Source: Ruminococcus sp. CAG:563 (GTDB lineage: Bacteria > Bacillota > Clostridia > Oscillospirales > Acutalibacteraceae). Taken from it: a DNA stretch of 16,954 nt. The notes under the pieces were generated by a model. It saw nothing but the letters and a program-made list of their open reading frames with translations, did no database searches and was not told the DNA's origin. A program made the position numbers and the translations under genes. Positions 7,065 through 12,609 of this stretch are shown in pieces (within the stretch, counting starts at the first letter, position 1; each line of letters starts with the position of its first letter). The stretch lies in the NCBI GenBank assembly GCA_000434915.1, contig FR882088.1:105343-122296 (forward strand), given 5' to 3'.

Positions 7065-7325
7065 TTATTTTTTGAAAAGGCCCAAAAATCCGCCTTTTTT
7101 CTCTTCCTCCGATGTTTCAATCGACGTGACCTTGTAGCCGGTATCGTCAATTACCTTGCGGAGTTTACCTTCATCAAGTGGCTTTTCCGTTAAGATGACC
7201 GTTTGCTTTTTTGCGTGGGAGGAAGTAACCTTTTTTACCTTGAATTCACGGCGAATAGCATCGTTGATATGGCTTTCGCACATTCCGCACATCATGCCGT
7301 CAATTCCCATTGTGATTTTCAACAT
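7065..7325 (-). CDS. Small heavy-metal-associated (HMA) domain protein
   Basis: An 86-residue protein with a ferredoxin-like HMA fold. The metal-binding motif is GMMCGMCESHIN with Cys13 and Cys16 (MxCxxC), followed by the usual strand-helix pattern ending in VIDDTGYKVTSIE (about 60-72). Such proteins bind Cu(I), Zn or related soft metals and hand them to P-type ATPases or regulators. The tail is charged, then ends in GGFLGLFKK (78-86), possibly amphipathic. The start is taken as ATG 7325 (MLKIT), not the upstream ATG 7334, because the AAAGGA box directly abuts 7334 but is well spaced for 7325. It is shorter than full CopZ plus linker types but normal for single-domain HMA proteins. It has its own promoter and overlaps the end of a small ORF coupled to the permease gene. 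The metal is not known. Confidence 0.85.
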   Translation of the reverse strand: MLKITMGIDGMMCGMCESHINDAIRREFKVKKVTSSHAKKQTVILTEKPLDEGKLRKVIDDTGYKVTSIETSEEEKKGGFLGLFKK

Positions 7326-7440
7326 TCGTATCATCCTTTCTGTTTGCTATATTATATAATAACGCTTTTACTTTCGTTGTGCAAGCAAAAGTTATGCCCG
7401 TTACTGCCGCGGCAAGTATAATTTCTTTAAACTCGTTCAT
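7300..7440 (-). CDS. Small ORF (46 codons) translationally coupled to the permease gene, hypothetical
   Basis: The ATG (7438-7440) shares one base with the permease stop codon as TAATG, and the frame stays open for 46 codons to TGA at 7300-7302. It therefore overlaps the first 26 bases of the HMA gene in another frame. The product begins MNEFKEIILAAAVTGITFAC, with a short hydrophobic stretch (about 7-20), then a basic, polar tail (TKVKALLYNIANRKDD). This would suit a single-pass or membrane-associated microprotein. An AAGGGC box sits about 9 bases upstream inside the permease gene. I recognise no family. The stop-start overlap is the main support; the frame could be a chance ORF and contains the HMA promoter, which weakens the case. 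Confidence 0.42.
   Translation of the reverse strand: MNEFKEIILAAAVTGITFACTTKVKALLYNIANRKDDTNVENHNGN
7356..7384 (-). promoter_or_regulatory. Promoter for the HMA gene
   Basis: Minus strand TTGCAC (7379-7384), 17-base spacer, TATTAT (7356-7361). It lies downstream of the permease stop, so the HMA gene can be transcribed apart from the transporter. Confidence 0.65.
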
Positions 7441-9719
7441 TATTCTGTGCCCTTAAGAGCTTCGACCATGTCGATCTGCTTGTTCTTGCGAGAAACCATG
7501 AGACTGACGAGAAGCGACATTCCGACTGTCAGAGCAATGCTGATTACAACCGAGAATACGCTGATTTGCATTTTCATTTCATATTCGCCGGCAAGAGCCT
7601 TCAACAGATAATCGAGTGCGCCTATTCCTGCCGGAATTCCGAGAATAACGCCGACAAGAGAGAGCCACAGGTTTTGTCCGATAAGCAGCTGCCCGATTTT
7701 TTTATCTTTAAATCCGACAACCTTAAGAGTAGCCATTTCACGGTATCGCTCCGTGTAGCTCATAACGCCGAGGTTGTAAAGAACAACAATTCCGAGAACA
7801 AGAGCACCGAGGACGAGAATAACGATCATCGTGTTGAAAATATCGATAAAGGTTTCAAACGAATCTATTATCATCTGCTTCGATTGGATGCTTTTGATAC
7901 TTGAATCGGTTGAGATATCCGATTTTTGCGTTTTTGTGTAGGCGGAATCGAAGGTGAACGGAAGCTTGATTTCTTTTGCGTAATCAGAGCTTATTGCAAT
8001 ACTTTCGGAAACACTTCGCATTATCTTGCTGATTTTTACAGTGTATTCCTTGTCTGTGCCGAATGGACTGAATGTCAGCTTGTCGCCCTCTTTAACATTG
8101 AACTCATCCGCAAGTCTTTCGCAGATAAATGCACCGTCGCAAGGAAGTTTTATATAATCCGTGTCATCGCCGGGGAAGGCAATCAGGTCGTGTTCGATTT
8201 TGTAAACATCGACTGAAATTGTTTTATCCTCTGCTTGAACGCTGACGGATGCACTAAGGTCAGCGGAGTATTTCTCCGTGAGCCTGTCTTTTTGTTCGTC
8301 CGTTGCGTTTTCCGTGAAATAAATTCTTGAAGAATATTTCATTGCACCGTCGTAGTAGGTGTCGAGAAAAGCGTGCATTGTGTCTCTCATGCCGAACGAT
8401 GCCATGATAAGCAGCGTACAGCCGACAATTCCGATAAGGCTCATCGCCGTGCGTGATTTGTGACGCACAATGTCACGAAGATTCCAACGTGTTCCGAACG
8501 AAAGCTTATGGAAAAGCTTTGTCCTTTCAATAAGCATCGGTTTCATCTTCTTCGGCGAATAAGGTCTGAGTGCATCGGCCGCTGTACCGGAGAGCATCTT
8601 CCTGACAGAGAGAAAACCGATGAGTGTAAGGACTGCGATTATTGCCGCAAGAATGTAGTAACAGAAATTCGGAACATAGAGCTTCCATTCAGGCATATCA
8701 AAGTATGTACCCATCATTCCGTTGGGATTCATAATGTACCATGCAATGAAGAATCCGATACCGACACCGATTGCCGAGCCGATGATTCCTATCATGAATG
8801 CATAGGATGTGTAGTGCCTGAGAATTTGCTTATTTTTAAAGCCAAGAGCTTTGAGCGTACCGATTTGCGTCTTTTCCTTTGCTGTCAGACGATGCATGGT
8901 TGTAACCATTGTCAAAACGGCAATGAGCAGGAACAGCGTCGGCAAAATCGAGCCCATCGTCTGACCCTCTTCAACCTCTCCGTGAGCATTTGAATATGAA
9001 GCGGATTCGTCCTTTGTGAGAATAAGTGCTGTGTTGCCGAGAGCGTCATCCGCTTTCTCCGTAAAGTCCTTTTTGGACATTGACGAAACGACATTAATCT
9101 GCGGATAATAGTCCCTGCCGATTGCCTTTTCATACATAACAGGGGAGACATAGGCAAATCCGAATGTGTTGTAATCAGGCATGAGCTGGCTTGAATCACG
9201 AACGCAGATAAGCTGTTCTCCTGATTTGATAAGACCTTTTATCACGCCCTTCATCTCAATGCCTTTGTAAGCGAGAGTTATGTTGTCGCCGACCTTGAAA
9301 TCATTTGCGTCGGCGTATTTGTCGGAAAGCCACACGCCGTCGGTGCTTTTGGCGTCGTATTTATCGCCGTCTATAACAAGCATTCCCGAGACCTTTTCGT
9401 TTGTCGTGACCGTGAGTGCAACGGAGTCGTCTTTTCGATTCATCACATCGGCGGCAACGCTGACATATCGGCCGGCGTTGTCAACTCCGTCAATGTCGAA
9501 TATCTTTTTCAGGTCGTCGGCTGAATAGCCTTTTTCCGAGATGATGCGATAATCGGCATAACCGGTTTCATCAAAAAATGACGAGGTGTTGCCTTCAATG
9601 CTGTACCATTCCATGTTGAAGCCGACAAATATTCCCGTGCCTATGGCAATCATTATAATCATCGAAATGAATTGAGCACGGTAAAGACCCATTGTCCTCC
9701 AAAGCTTTTTGAATAACAT
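7440..9719 (-). CDS. FtsX/MacB-type ABC transporter permease
   Basis: A 759-residue permease with two repeats of the FtsX module. TM1 (about 14-36) is followed by a large extracytoplasmic domain (37-255) and three TMs (256-276, 305-328, 353-373). TM5 (424-444) is followed by a second, smaller extracytoplasmic domain (445-627) and three TMs (628-650, 681-705, 718-742). Each module has the conserved cytoplasmic coupling segment: EKTQIGTLKALGFKNKQ (282-298) and RYREMATLKVVGFKDKK (658-674). Such transporters pair with LolD/MacB-like ATPases and usually move or relay peptides, lipids or envelope signals instead of hydrophilic nutrients. The start ATG 9719 has GGGGTGG upstream, 12 bases after the ATPase stop, so they form an operon. 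The substrate cannot be told. The layout differs from BceB (10 TMs, one large domain). Confidence 0.92.
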   Translation of the reverse strand: MLFKKLWRTMGLYRAQFISMIIMIAIGTGIFVGFNMEWYSIEGNTSSFFDETGYADYRIISEKGYSADDLKKIFDIDGVDNAGRYVSVAADVMNRKDDSVALTVTTNEKVSGMLVIDGDKYDAKSTDGVWLSDKYADANDFKVGDNITLAYKGIEMKGVIKGLIKSGEQLICVRDSSQLMPDYNTFGFAYVSPVMYEKAIGRDYYPQINVVSSMSKKDFTEKADDALGNTALILTKDESASYSNAHGEVEEGQTMGSILPTLFLLIAVLTMVTTMHRLTAKEKTQIGTLKALGFKNKQILRHYTSYAFMIGIIGSAIGVGIGFFIAWYIMNPNGMMGTYFDMPEWKLYVPNFCYYILAAIIAVLTLIGFLSVRKMLSGTAADALRPYSPKKMKPMLIERTKLFHKLSFGTRWNLRDIVRHKSRTAMSLIGIVGCTLLIMASFGMRDTMHAFLDTYYDGAMKYSSRIYFTENATDEQKDRLTEKYSADLSASVSVQAEDKTISVDVYKIEHDLIAFPGDDTDYIKLPCDGAFICERLADEFNVKEGDKLTFSPFGTDKEYTVKISKIMRSVSESIAISSDYAKEIKLPFTFDSAYTKTQKSDISTDSSIKSIQSKQMIIDSFETFIDIFNTMIVILVLGALVLGIVVLYNLGVMSYTERYREMATLKVVGFKDKKIGQLLIGQNLWLSLVGVILGIPAGIGALDYLLKALAGEYEMKMQISVFSVVISIALTVGMSLLVSLMVSRKNKQIDMVEALKGTE

Positions 9720-9731
9720 ATCGCCACCCCT

Positions 9732-10433
9732 TTACCAGTCGATGCTGTCGGCAGAGGCGGGATTTTTCTGTTCCTCCTGCGAAACAATCTTTCCGTTTTT
9801 AACTCGAACAACCACGTCTGCCATTTTGGCAATGTTTTGATTATGGGTAACGATTACGATTGTTTTGCCATAGTCACGAGCCATTTTAAGAAGAAGCTTG
9901 AGCACCATAACACCTGTTTCGGAGTCGAGCGCACCCGTCGGCTCGTCACAAAGAAGAATTTTCGGGTTCTTAGCAAGTGCACGGGCGATGGAAACCCTCT
10001 GCTGTTCACCGCCGGAAAGCTCGGACGGAAAGTTCTTCAAATGGTCGGAAAGGCCGACCTCTTCAATCATTTTTGTTGCCGAGAGAGCGTCCGGTGCAAT
10101 CTCTTTGACAAGTGCAACATTTTCGTGAACTGTCAGCGTCGGAACAAGGTTGTAGAACTGGAAAACGAAGCCGACTTTTTCTGCTCTGTATTCGGCAAGC
10201 TCATTGTCCGAAAGGGTGGAGATATCCTTGCCCTCAACGAAGATTTTACCGTCCGTCGGGCTGTCAAGACCGCCCAAAAGGTTGAGCAATGTGCTCTTTC
10301 CTGCACCGCTCGGACCGAGAACAACGACAAATTTGCCCTCGTCAAGCTTCATGCTGACGTTATCCAATGCCTTAAGCTGATGGTCACCGCTTTGATAAAC
10401 ACGGCTGACGTTTTTGAATTCAACAATAGCCAT
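9732..10433 (-). CDS. ABC transporter ATP-binding protein, LolD/MacB/SalX class
   Basis: A 233-residue ATPase with a full set of motifs: Walker A GPSGAGKST (40-48), Q-loop FQFYNLVPTLTVHENV (91-106) typical of the LolD/MacB class, signature LSGGEQQRVSIARALA (139-154), Walker B ILLCDEPTGALD (159-170) and H-loop VTHN (His197). It energises the FtsX-type permease encoded 12 bases downstream. The start ATG 10433 is preceded by GAGGGATTT at proper spacing. The gene lies behind a strong promoter and a leader of about 135 bases bearing two identical-half-site palindromes and a tetraloop hairpin, so the operon is probably repressor-controlled. The substrate is not known. Confidence 0.96.
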   Translation of the reverse strand: MAIVEFKNVSRVYQSGDHQLKALDNVSMKLDEGKFVVVLGPSGAGKSTLLNLLGGLDSPTDGKIFVEGKDISTLSDNELAEYRAEKVGFVFQFYNLVPTLTVHENVALVKEIAPDALSATKMIEEVGLSDHLKNFPSELSGGEQQRVSIARALAKNPKILLCDEPTGALDSETGVMVLKLLLKMARDYGKTIVIVTHNQNIAKMADVVVRVKNGKIVSQEEQKNPASADSIDW

Positions 10434-10449
10434 AAATCCCTCACATTCC

Positions 10450-10465
10450 GTTAGCTTATGCTAAC
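10450..10465 (-). promoter_or_regulatory. Operator-like palindrome 1 (leader, near the ABC ATPase start)
   Basis: Perfect inverted repeat GTTAGC-TTAT-GCTAAC, 16 bases. It begins 17 bases upstream of the ATPase start codon. The half sites are identical to those of the second copy exactly 100 bases upstream at 10550-10565. This is a candidate binding site of an unknown repressor. Confidence 0.65.
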
Positions 10466-10482
10466 TGAGAATTTTTATTTAA

Positions 10483-10504
10483 CAGATGACCCGAAGGCCA
10501 TCTG
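10483..10504 (-). promoter_or_regulatory. UUCG tetraloop hairpin in the ABC operon leader
   Basis: On the minus strand CAGATGGCC-TTCG-GGTCATCTG forms a nine-pair stem (one G-U) closed by a C(UUCG)G tetraloop, which is exceptionally stable. The bases that follow, TTAAATAAAAATT, lack a proper U-run, so it is a leader structure or a weak attenuator instead of a clear terminator. Confidence 0.6.
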
Positions 10505-10549
10505 CATGTTTCCCTGAATTATATTAAACGGGTTTACAATTCAGTGCTG

Positions 10550-10565
10550 GTTAGCTTCTGCTAAC
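10550..10565 (-). promoter_or_regulatory. Operator-like palindrome 2 (at the transcription start of the ABC operon)
   Basis: Perfect inverted repeat GTTAGC-TTCT-GCTAAC, with the same half sites as the copy at 10450-10465 and a different 4-base centre. It lies about 10 bases downstream of the -10 box, where a bound repressor would block initiation. Confidence 0.7.
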
Positions 10566-10575
10566 TGACGCCCTT

Positions 10576-10604
10576 ATTGTAGCACCGCCCGCACTTAATG
10601 TCAA
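10576..10604 (-). promoter_or_regulatory. Strong sigma-A promoter of the ABC transporter operon
   Basis: Minus strand TTGACA (10599-10604), a 17-base spacer and TACAAT (10576-10581). Transcription should start near 10569, right before operator palindrome 2. Confidence 0.86.
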
Positions 10605-10605
10605 T

Positions 10606-10826
10606 ATTTATTTCTGAATTATACGGAAAAATTGTCTGCGTTGCAAATATTGCTTGCTTTTTTTCTTGCTTCTTGTGTTATTATGTTCATGAGAAGTACT
10701 TCTTTCTTTGGTTATGTTTTTGTAGTGAATCACATTATACGATATTTTGAAGTTACTTCTCTTTTTTATTGGGTCATATCATTTTAACACATACAAAAAT
10801 AAACTTTTTCTTATTTATTTTTTGAT
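10606..10826. other. Intergenic AT-rich stretch; two related palindromes flank a TATAAT
   Basis: No gene is visible. There is a T-rich, pyrimidine-biased segment (about 10650-10680). Two palindromes share the arms GAAGT and ACTTC: AGAAGTACTTCT (10692-10703) and GAAGTTACTTC (10749-10759). Between them lies a minus-strand TATAAT (10734-10739) without a convincing -35. This could be a second, regulated start for the ABC operon, or chance. Confidence 0.3.
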
Positions 10827-10864
10827 AGAAAAACTCAGTCCGTTTCCCATGAATGGACTGAGTT
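10827..10864. terminator. Terminator of the glycerophosphotransferase gene (symmetric)
   Basis: A 10-bp perfect stem AACTCAGTCC (10832-10841) / GGACTGAGTT (10855-10864). On the minus strand it is followed by TTTTTCTATC. On the plus strand it is followed by G and seven T that run into the TagF-like stop codon at 10871-10873. Confidence 0.88.
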
Positions 10865-10870
10865 GTTTTT

Positions 10871-12037
10871 TTACATCACGGCACATTCGGCGATACGCTT
10901 TACACACTCGCCGTCGCATGCTCCCATGAACTTTTCCCTGAATGCGGGGATTCTGTCGGCACGAAAATCATTATCCTGTATTGCCTTGATTATTTCATCG
11001 TTATTTATAACAATCTTGCCCGGAACAAAGCTCTTGTAATCAAAATAAAAGCTTCTGTCGTGCTCATACTCTTCAAGGTCATACGCATAGAAAAGCATCG
11101 GCTTGTTGAGCAAAGCATACTCAAATATCAGCGACGAATAATCGGCAATCAGAATATCTGCGGCACAAAGTGCAGTTTCGATTTTCAGGTTCTTTGAGCC
11201 GTCGAAAATAAAGTCACCGTACTTCTCTTTTTCATCTTCGGTTAAGCCGAATTTCTTCGCCGTAAACGGGTGCAGCTTCATAACGAGTGCATACTCATCG
11301 CCGAGAGCCGCTTTAAGCTTTTCATAATCAAGCGGATTTTCGTTATAAGCTGCGGTCGGCGAATTTCCTCTGAACGTCGGTGCATAGAGAATAATTTTTC
11401 TGTCACCGATCTCAGGGAAGATTTTCAGCAGCTCCTCACGCTGAGAAGAGACAAAATTCTTATCGAAATAAACATCGGTTCTCGGCGTACCATAAGCCAT
11501 AATTCTACGTTCGGAGCAGCGGAAAGCCTCCGCATAGCACGGAATAACCGCCTCAGACGAGACGAAAACATGTGTATATGTATTGTGCATCGGAAATCTG
11601 AGCATATCCTCACGGCTTCCGCCCCAAGCAAGGTCAAGAGTTGAATAACCCCACTTTTTGAAAGCTCCGCATGCATGCCAAAGCTGAATAACCTTTGTAC
11701 CCTTTCGTGGCTGATGGGCATAGAGAGGGTCAAAATTATCGGTCAAAAAAACGCACTTGCACCGGGCATAATACTTTTGAAAAGTAATACCGAATAAAAA
11801 TCTTTTCAACGGGTTCTTCGGTGAATGCATTATGCGGCAGTCATAACCTCTCTCTTTGAGAAAATCAAAAATTCCTGCCATATTGTCCGGAAGATTATCG
11901 TAATTCTGATTGTATGCAAAAAGTATAAGTTTTTCGTTTATCGGTTTTTTTGAGAACAAATTGAACGCCATTGGCCAAAGCCAAAAGAAAAGTATTTTTC
12001 TTCTGAGCAGAACAATCTTTTTCTTAATACTATTCAT
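10871..12037 (-). CDS. CDP-glycerol:poly(glycerophosphate) glycerophosphotransferase family protein (TagB/TagF-like)
   Basis: A 388-residue protein matching the catalytic domain of PF04464 (teichoic-acid and phosphorylated-polysaccharide synthases). Motifs in order: QLWHACGAFKKWG (118-130, His121), YGTPRTD (182-188), LYAPTFRG (217-224), KLHPF (254-258), ADYSSLIFEYALLNKP (298-313) and FYFDYKSFVPG (330-340). The family transfers glycerol- or ribitol-phosphate from the CDP-linked donor to the growing wall polymer at the inner membrane face. The N-terminal 30 residues are basic/hydrophobic (KKIVLLRRKILFFWLWPMAF) and likely associate with the membrane. The length suits the single-domain type without a glycosyltransferase fusion. 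It stands alone: no other wall-polymer genes are here, and it directly follows a sialidase-like remnant. The start ATG 12037 has GAGGTGAG upstream. The polymer and donor (glycerol or ribitol) are unknown. Confidence 0.9.
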   Translation of the reverse strand: MNSIKKKIVLLRRKILFFWLWPMAFNLFSKKPINEKLILFAYNQNYDNLPDNMAGIFDFLKERGYDCRIMHSPKNPLKRFLFGITFQKYYARCKCVFLTDNFDPLYAHQPRKGTKVIQLWHACGAFKKWGYSTLDLAWGGSREDMLRFPMHNTYTHVFVSSEAVIPCYAEAFRCSERRIMAYGTPRTDVYFDKNFVSSQREELLKIFPEIGDRKIILYAPTFRGNSPTAAYNENPLDYEKLKAALGDEYALVMKLHPFTAKKFGLTEDEKEKYGDFIFDGSKNLKIETALCAADILIADYSSLIFEYALLNKPMLFYAYDLEEYEHDRSFYFDYKSFVPGKIVINNDEIIKAIQDNDFRADRIPAFREKFMGACDGECVKRIAECAVM

Positions 12038-12049
12038 AAACTCACCTCG

Positions 12050-12220
12050 TTAATCGGGAATTATTTCAAACTTGACAAACATAACCGTCTTGCGGTAATG
12101 GATGTATGTAATATAAATATATTTTCCGTCCGTTATCGCCGCAGGATATGAGAATTCGACATCCGTGTTATCGTCTGATTCAATCAATATAGGCTTTGAA
12201 AAGCTTTTGACGAAAAACAT
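12050..12220 (-). pseudogene. C-terminal remnant of a sialidase/BNR-repeat-like protein (56 codons)
   Basis: Below most ORF cut-offs, this frame runs ATG 12220 to TAA 12050-12052. It reads SFSKPILIESDDN, then EFSYPAAITDGKYIYITYIH and YRKTVMFVKFEI. The order [EF]SYPA-I...DG..IYITY-..R also ends BNR-containing sialidase-like proteins (COG4692 type) of about 350 residues, from memory. Only the last repeat and C-terminal strand remain. The ribosome binding site is poor for this ATG (GGAG is 19 bases away), and the upstream sequence directly abuts the rpmB terminator. It is best read as a deletion remnant located 12 bases before the TagF-like start. An alternative is a tiny unrelated peptide gene. 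Confidence 0.45.
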
Positions 12221-12245
12221 CTTTAAAATTCATAAAATCTCCTAT

Positions 12246-12277
12246 AAGACAAAGAGACTGTCACTTGGACAGTCTCT
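12246..12277 (-). terminator. Rho-independent terminator of rpmB
   Basis: Stem AGAGACTGTC / GACAGTCTCT (12253-12262 and 12268-12277), five-base loop, followed on the minus strand by TTGTCTTAT. It starts 18 bases past the rpmB stop. Confidence 0.8.
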
Positions 12278-12294
12278 GAATCATCATCTTACCA

Positions 12295-12483
12295 TTAAAC
12301 GGCACGTGTAACCTTACCTGAACGCAAGCAACGTGTGCAAGCATATACCTTGCGCGGAGAACCGTTAACGATTGCCTTAACACGCTTAACGTTCGGCTTC
12401 CATGTTCTGTTTGAACGTCTGTGTGAGTGGGAAACCTTGATACCGAAAGCAACATCTTTACCGCAGAATTCGCATTTTGCCAT
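12295..12483 (-). CDS. rpmB: 50S ribosomal protein L28
   Basis: A 62-residue protein, complete for the short bacterial L28 type, with MAKCEFCGKD at the start, the SHSHRRSNRTWKPN RNA-binding segment (18-31) and VYACTRCLRSGKV near the end (46-58). The four cysteines (Cys4, Cys7, Cys49, Cys52) form the CxxC...CxxC zinc ribbon of the zinc-dependent (C+) form, as opposed to zinc-free paralogues induced under zinc limitation. The ribosome binding site AAAGGAGGTG at good spacing is very strong, as expected for a ribosomal protein. It has its own promoter and terminator and is monocistronic. It is a core 50S protein in the bacterial cytoplasm. Confidence 0.97.
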   Translation of the reverse strand: MAKCEFCGKDVAFGIKVSHSHRRSNRTWKPNVKRVKAIVNGSPRKVYACTRCLRSGKVTRAV

Positions 12484-12527
12484 TTGTCGGCACCTCCTTT
12501 AATTACGAATACTAAACAACATTTCAT

Positions 12528-12556
12528 ATACTAACAGATTTATGCGAAAAAATCAA
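12528..12556 (-). promoter_or_regulatory. Promoter of rpmB
   Basis: Minus strand TTGATT (12551-12556), 17-base spacer, TAGTAT (12528-12533), ending 28 bases before the ribosome binding site. Confidence 0.6.
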
Positions 12557-12609
12557 GACCTTTTTGAAATAAATTTTCATTAACAGGTGAAAAACTGCAA
12601 AATCCGTCT

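Noticed and set aside
7326..7334. ATG 7334 as start of the HMA gene
   Set aside because: The AAAGGA box directly abuts it; ATG 7325 has the better spacing.
4164..10433. Bce-type antimicrobial peptide detoxification module (transporter plus two-component system)
   Set aside because: The permease has eight TMs in two FtsX modules, not ten with one large domain. The kinase has a 165-residue outer domain, while BceS kinases lack one. Promoters are separate and a terminator lies between.
10483..10504. Rho-independent terminator or riboswitch in the ABC leader
   Set aside because: No U-run follows the stem, and no known riboswitch core was recognised.
10450..10565. DtxR/IdeR iron box
   Set aside because: The half sites are similar (TTAG/CTAA) but the centre is four bases wide and the outer bases differ from the classical box, so no regulator is assigned.
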